Below, in pieces: positions 14,574-23,000 of a stretch of 35,166 nt of DNA. Under the pieces are notes generated by a model. That model was given only the letters and a program-made list of their open reading frames with translations, made no database searches and was not told the DNA's origin. The first letter of the stretch is position 1; every line of letters begins with the position of its first letter. The position numbers were made by a program, and so were the translations under genes. Origin of the DNA: a virus; the IMG/VR virus record IMGVR_UViG_3300031707_000085, positions 1 to 35,166 of that record; one strand, 5' to 3'.

Positions 14574-17500
14574 TTAGACGTTCGGGTTCACGCCCCGTAC
14601 GAAGTACATTTGCCATGCCTTGAGAGCGGCCGTCTGAGTCTCCACTCCAACCACCGGCCACAGACCTGTCGCCGTTGCGGGCAGGTTAGCAATGAACGTG
14701 TAGGTTGCCACTACCGCGTAGTTCGAATCCAGCAACTCTGCCAAGATATTCGGCACCGAGTCGTTGAGCGTGAACCGTGCATAGACGGCATTCGTACTGA
14801 CCGCAATCCCGGTGTCATGGATATTCTGAGTCACGTTATCCTTGCACACGAACTGCCAGTTGGCATCCGCACGCGGAGAGGAATACTGTAGGCCGATGTA
14901 AGAACCAGCCGGATCATCGGAGCCGCACGAGTTTGCCAAAGTCTTGTCAATCAATCCCCAGAAACCACGCACGAGAGCCGTGCTTACAAGCTTAAGTTTC
15001 ACGATAAAAATCGAGTTGTGCCGCCTAGCGTGTACAGGGTAACCGGCGGCCCATCCTCCCTCGTTACCCGAGGTAGCACCACTACTCATCTTATCGTAGA
15101 TACCATCAGCGTCTTCACCTATGAGTACGGTTCCGGTTGCGGTAGCACCATCATATAAACCGATCAATATTGCCGAGTTACTCGCCTGTCTCGGTGTGAT
15201 CTCTCCCCACTGCCCACGACCGATCATGACAGCAGCGAGTGTAGGCGCAATAGCGGCAGGAAGCGTCAGGTTAAGTACCTGGCCTTCTGCCAACTCAAGG
15301 GCTGGATCGCAACCGACGTCCAGTGTTATCGCCGGATGGTGGGGCGAATCGTCCCCGATATCATCATGCTCATCCGGGGTCAGAACATCGGCTAGGGTAA
15401 GTTCCTGCCCATCCAACTCAAGCGCGGGGTCACTGCCTTCGCCCAAGGTAACCTCGGCGTGAGCACTTCCACCCAGGTCCTTCCAGACGGCCGCATCATT
15501 TGTAGAATCGACGCACTGCCAAACCTTGTCCAACGTGATGTTGATCCAGACCGAACCAACGGAGTATCCCGCGTCAGCGTCATCATTCACCCCGGGATCA
15601 GCGTTAGAATCGAGGTTCGACTTAAGGGCAGTGTATGTCCCAGCCCCTGTCTTACGAAGGAAGCCTTCGTCAGGAGCAATGTCGCTGTCAACCACGGCCT
15701 CAACTGGAAGATCGTCGGCTACCAGTACCCGATACCCGGGTGGGGCGGCGGGAGCAGTCGCAGGACCAGCGAACACAGTGTTCGGATCTTCATCGTCAAT
15801 CTGCGCAAGTTTCTTGAGAGCTACTGTCTTAGCAACGGTATCAACCACGAGTACCTCGGTTAGGTCAGACGCGGCCACAACGAAGGCCTCTTCGTCGTCA
15901 GTGATGATCCGAACGCCGAACACGAACTGCTGCTTGCCTGGAATGACAACGCCAGTCGTCGGGTTGATCGGATTCAGCGCCCCACTTCCTGTACTACCCG
16001 ACGCGCTTCCGGCGCTCAGTCCGTCAATCAGTCGCTTCACTCGGATTGACCACTCGTAGTACAAAGAGTTGAACGCGACGGTCCACGTCACCGTGCCCTC
16101 ATCCTCAACAGTCATCGTGATCGCTCGAACTCGGAAGCGTTCCATGTCATACTTGCCCGGGATATCTACATAGACCCAGTCGCCGATGTCAAAGTCCTCG
16201 AATACCTCTGACACATCGTAGATAGATTCGACCACCGAGTCAAAGCCCTCGCTCGCCTCGCTAAGCAAAGCCAGCGCCAGTGCTGCCGCCCGGCCAGCCG
16301 TAGAGATATCCTGGTTGGTGGCGTTCATAAACGTCTCACGCCGTGGGAAACTGCTTCCCGTGGCAAACTCGCTCAGTCCCGTATCAGCCGCCACAAGAGC
16401 GATGGTCTTGACAGAGGCCGACGAACTCTTGCGCGTCTTGCTGTACAGGTTGTACCCCTGACGGAACACGGTCGGGGCCTGCCCGAGAGTCCGATCAATG
16501 CCGCGCGACACGTAAACCTTAAGCTTGATCCCGCTCGTCACGTAGGCGTTGTAACCCATGGTGACAAACTGGTCCAACAAGGACATCACTGTGATACCCG
16601 GTTCGACATCCATTGTGAATGTCTCTGGCCACAACTCGCCATTACTGTCTACCGTGTCGGTGAAGTCTGCGGTCATACTGAGCAAGGCGCCGCGGGCGAC
16701 CGCCTTTGTAATCTGATCTGCAAGAATGTACCCCGGAGTCTTGTCGACATAACTCGTGAGTAGAGGATCACGGATCGGCCAGTCCGGCGGGTAAACGATG
16801 GCGCCCTCAAGTAGTGCAAATGGACCACGTCCAGTGATGGCGAGCGTCTGTACAGACTCCTCGCCCTCGCCCAGTACCACCTCATCGACCTGCTCGATCA
16901 GAAACGCGCAGCGCTCAATCCCGTCATAGTAGACACGAACAAGGTTACCGTGGGCAAGGTTGACATCTGTCGCCTTGGGATCCGAGGCATGAAGCGAGAA
17001 TGCCCCAGCCCCCGCGCCGTCTAGTTCTAGCGAGATCCCGATACCGTAAGCGTTCTCGAGAATCGCGAGCAGTGTTCCGAAGTTATTGCGATCGTAGATA
17101 CGGATCTCGACGCCAATCCCTCTGAGCGGTTCCTCTGCCAGTACCGTAAACGTACGTGAGTTGGACACGTCCTCGTGCACTCTGGTGTGCCACACGTAGA
17201 CCTGGCCCGACTCAGCGTCTGCCGGCACAGTAAAGATCCCGCGGCGATTACGAACACCGGTCGGTCCACCACAGACCAACTCATTGAGGAGCACCTCCAG
17301 TTCAAAGTCCCAGTCAGTCCAATTGTAGTCGTCGCCCTCAAGTACAAGATCTGAGTCGTTTCCACTGAAGTCAGCGACTGTAGCACCAGCGCCATCGTTA
17401 AAGTGCCACAGACCAACAGTGGATAGGTTGGGCACATACTCCCATGCCGGGGCATAGTTGCTCGTTCCGAGATTGGCCTGAACGATCTGAAACTCACGAA

Positions 17501-18347
17501 CATCGGCCTCAACGTAACTCGCGATACCGCCTACTCGCACGTAATCAATGGCGTGGTTGGTAACCGCGGCAGAAGAGATCGGGACACCGTCCACCAACAG
17601 AGAGAGCGAACTACCGGCGTAGACCATGCGGGCACTGTGCCAGTCGCCATCATCATAGTGATCCAACGTAGTAAGGATCGTCGCCCCTGCCTTTGCGCGC
17701 ACGTGTCCTTGGTCAAGTTCAAGAATGTAGCGAGTAATGATCGGAGCACCGATCGTACACAGTTCCACCAACGAACCGGTACTCTCACCGGCCGGATCCT
17801 CGTATGGGCCCTGCCGCTGACTTCTAAACCAGATCTCCGCGGTCCACGTCGACTGCGTCGCAGTGAACACTCCGTAAGCGTGGCTCGTTCCCAGTACCCA
17901 GTTACCGTCGACTCCGTACGCGTCGTATTGTCCAAATCGAAGGAAGACACACTCGTCACCGAAGCCTAGTCCCTCAAAAGCGACCGCATTACCGAACCTG
18001 CCGCAGGACGGGATCAGACGATCTACACGTGGAGCGAACGCAAACTCAGGACCCAACTGATCATTGACAGAATCCGCAGCGTAATCACCCGGGTTCTGCA
18101 CGAGGACAAGACTCAACTGAGTGCCCACAAGATGTTCAAGACCGGCATTCTGCGCCACGTAGTCTGAAGGCGTGTCGGGCATTAAGACTTCGATACCGGC
18201 GTTCTGAGCGACGGAAGCCGAAGGAACAGCAATAGGTGCCAGGACTTCAATGCCGATGTTCTCGTCAATGTAGTCCGAAGGAACGGCAATAGGGGCCAGA
18301 GCCCCAATGCCGATGTTCTCGTTGATGTAGTAACTGACTTCGGCCAC
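14574..18347 (-). CDS. Large tail fibre / receptor-binding tail protein with ReqiPepy6 Gp37-like region
   Basis: This 1257-residue virion protein is modular. Residues 6-80 hold four degenerate repeats of about 19 (Y-x-x-N-x-G-I-x-x-L-x-P). About 95-345 resembles a LamG/concanavalin sandwich (WTAEIWFRSQ, YILELDQGHV, LSLLVDGVPI, TVGLWHFNDG). About 420-560 matches my memory of siphovirus ReqiPepy6 Gp37-like proteins (GVEIRIYDRNNFGTLLAI, LVRVYYDGIERCAFLIEQVD), a tail-tip component. The C-terminal third has fibre-type segments (NTVFAGPA, YRVLVADDLP, HHPAITLD) and a final beta domain that may bind the receptor. The start is GTG at 18347 with GAGG eight bases before it. It follows the distal and minor tail genes, as expected for a host-recognition protein. 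Confidence 0.82.
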   Translation of the reverse strand: MAEVSYYINENIGIGALAPIAVPSDYIDENIGIEVLAPIAVPSASVAQNAGIEVLMPDTPSDYVAQNAGLEHLVGTQLSLVLVQNPGDYAADSVNDQLGPEFAFAPRVDRLIPSCGRFGNAVAFEGLGFGDECVFLRFGQYDAYGVDGNWVLGTSHAYGVFTATQSTWTAEIWFRSQRQGPYEDPAGESTGSLVELCTIGAPIITRYILELDQGHVRAKAGATILTTLDHYDDGDWHSARMVYAGSSLSLLVDGVPISSAAVTNHAIDYVRVGGIASYVEADVREFQIVQANLGTSNYAPAWEYVPNLSTVGLWHFNDGAGATVADFSGNDSDLVLEGDDYNWTDWDFELEVLLNELVCGGPTGVRNRRGIFTVPADAESGQVYVWHTRVHEDVSNSRTFTVLAEEPLRGIGVEIRIYDRNNFGTLLAILENAYGIGISLELDGAGAGAFSLHASDPKATDVNLAHGNLVRVYYDGIERCAFLIEQVDEVVLGEGEESVQTLAITGRGPFALLEGAIVYPPDWPIRDPLLTSYVDKTPGYILADQITKAVARGALLSMTADFTDTVDSNGELWPETFTMDVEPGITVMSLLDQFVTMGYNAYVTSGIKLKVYVSRGIDRTLGQAPTVFRQGYNLYSKTRKSSSASVKTIALVAADTGLSEFATGSSFPRRETFMNATNQDISTAGRAAALALALLSEASEGFDSVVESIYDVSEVFEDFDIGDWVYVDIPGKYDMERFRVRAITMTVEDEGTVTWTVAFNSLYYEWSIRVKRLIDGLSAGSASGSTGSGALNPINPTTGVVIPGKQQFVFGVRIITDDEEAFVVAASDLTEVLVVDTVAKTVALKKLAQIDDEDPNTVFAGPATAPAAPPGYRVLVADDLPVEAVVDSDIAPDEGFLRKTGAGTYTALKSNLDSNADPGVNDDADAGYSVGSVWINITLDKVWQCVDSTNDAAVWKDLGGSAHAEVTLGEGSDPALELDGQELTLADVLTPDEHDDIGDDSPHHPAITLDVGCDPALELAEGQVLNLTLPAAIAPTLAAVMIGRGQWGEITPRQASNSAILIGLYDGATATGTVLIGEDADGIYDKMSSGATSGNEGGWAAGYPVHARRHNSIFIVKLKLVSTALVRGFWGLIDKTLANSCGSDDPAGSYIGLQYSSPRADANWQFVCKDNVTQNIHDTGIAVSTNAVYARFTLNDSVPNILAELLDSNYAVVATYTFIANLPATATGLWPVVGVETQTAALKAWQMYFVRGVNPNV
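18108..18332 (-). repeat. Four degenerate ~19-residue repeats at the tail fibre N-terminus
   Basis: Units begin YINENIGIGALAPIAVPSD, YIDENIGIEVLAPIAVPSA, then VAQNAGIEVLMPDTPSD and YVAQNAGLEHLVG. The first two are close to identical, also in DNA, which suggests recent duplication; the later ones have drifted. Confidence 0.8.
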
Positions 18348-18364
18348 GACTTTACCTCAGGAGC

Positions 18365-19243
18365 TTAGACCCAGGCGGCGACGGAAGGAGTGATCCTACA
18401 AGACAGGGTTCCTAGTTCAGCGTTGGTTGGAGGCGCACAGCGAATGGAGATCACAGCACTAATCTGTCCCGGGGCAAGATCGCCGAGCGCCCTGGTCTGA
18501 GCATAGGTGATACCGTCGAGACTGAGCAACGTCCACGACGATGCATTACCATAACTCGGTCCCTGCTCCACCGAGAGCACGATGCCCTGAGCCGTCAGGC
18601 CACCGGACACGTTCTTTACATAGAACGTATGCACGTCGCTGGCTCCACGGGCGCACTCTTCAAAGTCCAAGTCTATCGGTAGTTCAGTACCGGCACCGTC
18701 GGTGAACGAGAGACGATCTGCCGCGCCGGCTTCCAAACCGTAGAGATGAACCGCTGCCAGGTAAGCGTGATTACCAGAGGCGGCCGCGAAACTAAGTTTG
18801 AGACGGTATGCGGCATGCGGGGCAGCCGCGGCGGCCGCCTGAATGTCCTCGCGATAGTTCGGACGCATGACAAATGTCTCGTCCATGGCCAATCCTGCCG
18901 CGACCGAAGCCCACGAGCCGTCCTGTCCAGTGGTAGTGTCATCAGAGTACTCAACATCAAATGTCCCAAACCGTCCTGTCAGGTCAGTATCACCGATGAC
19001 CTTAAGATCGCCGAGTTTACGCACCTCAGGAAAGAGGTAACACAGGTACACAAACTGGCCCGAAGCGATCTGACCGCCTCCAAACAGCACGTCGACCTTG
19101 TCGTCGTCCTCGTCATTGAGAGCGTTGATCTGGGAGCCGGTAAGCTCGTCGATTCCCTCAACATCTGTGCGCCAGCACGTGACCTGAGTATTGTCTCGGT
19201 CGTATGCCCAACGTCGCGATGGTGGTGTTGGATAGTTACCCAT
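18365..19243 (-). CDS. Minor tail protein, beta-rich
   Basis: The 292-residue protein has an N-terminal half like a discoidin/carbohydrate-binding sandwich (GQFVYLCYLFPEVRKLGDLKVIGD, FGTFDVEYSDDTT, AAYRLKLSFAAASGNHAYLAAVHLYG) and a C-terminal half like an Ig-type domain (DVHTFYVKNVSGGLTAQGIVLSVEQ, AVISIRCAPPTNA). No catalytic residues are evident. GGGAGGA precedes the ATG. It lies between the distal tail protein and the fibre, so it is probably part of the tail tip or a sugar-binding adhesion protein. Confidence 0.72.
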   Translation of the reverse strand: MGNYPTPPSRRWAYDRDNTQVTCWRTDVEGIDELTGSQINALNDEDDDKVDVLFGGGQIASGQFVYLCYLFPEVRKLGDLKVIGDTDLTGRFGTFDVEYSDDTTTGQDGSWASVAAGLAMDETFVMRPNYREDIQAAAAAAPHAAYRLKLSFAAASGNHAYLAAVHLYGLEAGAADRLSFTDGAGTELPIDLDFEECARGASDVHTFYVKNVSGGLTAQGIVLSVEQGPSYGNASSWTLLSLDGITYAQTRALGDLAPGQISAVISIRCAPPTNAELGTLSCRITPSVAAWV

Positions 19244-19256
19244 GTGCCATTCCTCC

Positions 19257-20084
19257 CTACAAATATCTCGGTTGATACGTTATCGTAGCTACCGCAACCG
19301 GCGCAGAATCGGAGTGCAACGAGAGCGAGTTAGAGCCAGGCAGTAGTTTCATAAACGCCGGATCTCCGGCATGGCGCAACGAGCCGATGACGCTATCGCC
19401 ATTAAGCGTCGCGGTAAAGTTCTCACAGTCAACCACAAGGACATCACCCTCGAGCAGAGTAGTCGATACCTCGAGGTACGTTCCCGAGTCATGAGTTAGT
19501 CTTGGATTCTCGCACGCGCCGACGATCTCCAGCACCAGATTTGCCGTCTCGAACGTTCCCGGGTGTATGATAGTCCACGCCGTTGGGTCCTCATCAAATA
19601 CAACTGACTCTACTGCTGTCGACCCGTACCAGAACGGGTCGGGCATGTTGAGGTCCACCGCAAAACGCGCCATTCCACCGGCCACCGTAGCAAAGTCCAT
19701 GGACCCGACGACCTCTGCATGTGCCGTACGTTGTTCGCCGTTGGGCAAGATGTGCACCAACTCGAGAAGTCTATCGGTACGTCCGAAGACCTCACGCAGT
19801 CCGTCTAGATGAGTGTAGAGCCTTGCCAACAACGCCTGATCACCCTTCGGTACACTGCCGTCGTCGGGATCACACCCTACCACAAACATCGCCAAGGTCA
19901 GCGCTCGCTGGTCGTAGTACTTCTTGTAGGACCGCGCGCCGTGCCTAAACGGTATCCGCAGATTGTCACCACGCCGGGGAGGTAGCCCCTGCCCCGCGGT
20001 AACCGCCTCGATGTTCCAGGCGTGCGTCCTCAAGTCGACTCCGTCGACCACCCAGATGTCCTGTGCTCCGATGATACTACCCAT
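19257..20084 (-). CDS. Distal tail protein (Dit-like)
   Basis: The 275-residue protein is placed directly after the tape measure gene, the standard site of Dit. The N-terminal part has the typical pattern VVDGVDLRTHAWNIEAVTAGQGLPPRRGDN, IPFRHGARSYKKYYDQRALTLAMFVVG, then FGRTDRLLELV, DFATVAGGMARFAVDLNMPDPFWYG and a C-terminal jelly-roll-like domain (TANLVLEIVGACENPRLTHD). Dit forms the hexameric hub joining the tail tube to the tip. The DPFWY segment is characteristic of actinophage Dit/minor tail proteins. Confidence is high for the role and lower for the exact family. Confidence 0.85.
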   Translation of the reverse strand: MGSIIGAQDIWVVDGVDLRTHAWNIEAVTAGQGLPPRRGDNLRIPFRHGARSYKKYYDQRALTLAMFVVGCDPDDGSVPKGDQALLARLYTHLDGLREVFGRTDRLLELVHILPNGEQRTAHAEVVGSMDFATVAGGMARFAVDLNMPDPFWYGSTAVESVVFDEDPTAWTIIHPGTFETANLVLEIVGACENPRLTHDSGTYLEVSTTLLEGDVLVVDCENFTATLNGDSVIGSLRHAGDPAFMKLLPGSNSLSLHSDSAPVAVATITYQPRYL

Positions 20085-20085
20085 A

Positions 20086-23000
20086 TCAAATCCCCAGATG
20101 CGAGAACGTTATCAACCGTCGCCTAATGCTGTCTTCGGCAGCCATCGGTTGCGGGTTATGAATTGTGACGTTGTATGTCTTGCCGCCACCGCCACCCGCT
20201 ACCTGCGGCTGAAGTGCTGACCCACCCTTAAGTCCGCGCAGCCAGTCTGGCGCGCCGACTCGCAGCGGGTCAAGTTGCTTCATTCCCTCGAGGAAGTCAC
20301 TCAAACTATGTTCCCATCCCAACGTTAGTCCGGCGCCCATCATACCGCCGATCCTGGCAAACTTGGTAGACGGCGACGCGGTGCCGGCCGCGTCCTGAGC
20401 CGCCTGGATCGCCGAATCAATGATCTGCCGGATCCTGTCATACAGAGCGCCCTGTTCTGCATCCAATCCGGCGACCACGCCGTCAATCAGCGCCCGGCCG
20501 GTACCTTCTACATAGGACCGAGCCTCGCCGCCAACGGCGTACTGGTACATGCCAGAGGCACAGTACGCTACGACCGCGCCGCCCCACTGACTAGCCTGCC
20601 CGGAGTAACCGGTCATTGCCTGGCCGAGAGTTTGCATCAACGTGTCGGCCGTGTTCTGTCCCTGCGCCGTACCCTCGGTCTGCATCACGCCACCCGTGGT
20701 AGTCACGGTCGCCTTGCCAGCCGCTTCAATTGCGGGCGCCGCCGCGGTAATCGTATCACTGAGTTTGGTGGCCAGCGCATCACCACTCAGTTCGCCCGAC
20801 AGTTCGGCATCGCGGATCAACTTGAGTTGGTCCAACAGTGTCTTGAGGGCGGTGGTTGCCGGTTCTGACTGAGCCCCGAATGATGCGATCAGTTGTTCCA
20901 CGTAGGTAACAGCCGCGTCAGTGCCGCTCTGTCCAGCGACATTACGCACAACGCCCAGACACGCTGACATTTCCTGCACCCAAGCATCGCCCACTGCGCC
21001 CATCTTAGCAAGGGCCTCAGGACCGCCCATCCCGGCAACAAAGGCCTCGAGACACGACTGCGTGGCAGTAAGTACTCCGGGCGTTCCAATCTGAATGCCA
21101 CTCGCCAAAGCAGTTGCTGTATCTGTACCGGCGGCCAACGCGGCCGGTGCGAGCCCACCAAGTCCAGTCGGTCCAGTCCACAAGGCAAGGGCGTTGTTCA
21201 ACTCAGTTTGCAACGCAGGGATCAAGTCCTGCTCGCCGCCAGTAGTCAATACCGCGGCTAGTTCGCCGAACAGTGTCTGAGCCTTAGTAACCGCCGAATC
21301 AGCACCCTTGGTTGCAAACACATCTGCCAACGCCGTGCCGAGATCCTGAGTAAGCGCAGTCGCCACTCCCTTCAAGTCGTCTGGCAACGTACCAAGCGCG
21401 CTCGCGAGATCCCCCAGCAACTTGTTATGATCGGCCAACGATGTCTGCAATGCGTCAAGATCGATGGTCTGACTCTCGTACAGTTTGTTAGCTTCCTCCA
21501 GAAGCGGGTTCAGATAGGTCAACTTACCCTGCGCTGCCGTGATACCATCGACGATCTCCTGGAAGGTGAGTTCCTTGGTGGTACTCAGCATCGCGTCAAT
21601 CTGTCGCTGGGGCTTGTCAAGTGCAAGACTCTCCTCGAGTTGCACGTTCGAAGCCCTCAGACGTAGTTCGGACATCTCGTCACCCAGGGCCTTGATCTGG
21701 TCGTCTAGGTCCTTGGCCTTTTTGCTCTCAGGATCCAGTCCGAGTTTCTGTAGTTCAAGCTTGTTGATCTTGAGTTGAAGGGTATCCATTGACTGGCCCA
21801 GAGCAAAGGTCGCGTCAGAGAACTTCTGCGTACCCACGAGCGGGGCACTGGCAAAGTAGTCCAGACTTCCCTTGGCGGTATCGATGGCCGTCTTGATACC
21901 GGTGATAGACGTGGCGATCGCGTCATGACTCTGTTGCAACACGCCTAGTTTCCAGGTCAGATCCTCAACTACCGTTGTCTCCCACTTGAACGCCTCAGTG
22001 ACCGCCGGCATACCCGCCGCGATCCCGGCACCGACTGCTCCCACAACGCTAGTCCCCGATGCCGTGGCGGCCGCTTCGGCCACGGGCGTCGCCTGCGTGA
22101 CTCCGTCAGAGAGACTGGTCATGAGGTCGGAACCGTCGCTCTGAACCGTACTCATTAGCGGACCCATGGTCATCAGGAGTCCAGCCTCAACCGCCGGCGC
22201 GACACATGCACCTACGTTTTGAGCAGCGTTAACAATGAAGTCCGCAGAGTTCCGGATTCCCTTGTACGCGCCCATCATCATTACGTCGGCACTCTGGTAG
22301 ATTTTAGGAGCACCGGCGCACATTCCGCCGGCGATCTCACCGGCGATCTCACCGCCATACTCATAGGGCACGGACCATGGCAAGTCAATCTTCGCGGGAT
22401 TTGGAATTCCCTTAACGATCCCGCCTATCATGTCTCCTGCCGCGTTGCCGAGCGCACCCGCCCCATCCCTGAGACCCTTGCCAATAAGATCCGGAAATGA
22501 CTTAGCCCACTCTGTGACCCGGGCGATCACGAGATCCTTCTGATTCAAGATGCCCTGCCAGATCAGATCGGGAATTGACTCGCCACGCATGATCAGACCG
22601 GGCGAACCGAACCAACTGCGTGGATCAAGGACACCCAGAATCTGAGGAATAAACGAGCCCGTTAGCCAGCTGTTGAGCGCCGGGAACGCCGCCTGAGCAC
22701 CTTCCCAGAGCATCTGGAGCATATCGAAGCCGCACTGCGTGGGAGTTTTACAGAACCAACCACGGGGGTCAAGTTTGCCCAACAATCCAGGAACAAATGA
22801 CCCGGTCAACCAACTGTTGAGCGCAGGGAAAGCCGACTGCGCACCTTCCCAGATCATCTGTATCAGATCGAAACCACACTCGTTAGGCGTCTTGCAGAAC
22901 CAGCCGCGCGGGTCAAGTTTGCCCAACACGCCGGGAACAAATGAACCGGTCAACCAGCTATTGAGTGCCGGGAACGCCGCCTGCGCGCCTCCCCAGATCA

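Noticed and set aside
14700-14740. Possible second tRNA at a GTTCGAATCC sequence
   Set aside because: No acceptor or anticodon stems form around it and it is inside the tail fibre gene.
20632-20872. Plus-strand frames opposite the tape measure gene
   Set aside because: They are low-complexity mirror frames without ribosome sites or recognisable motifs.
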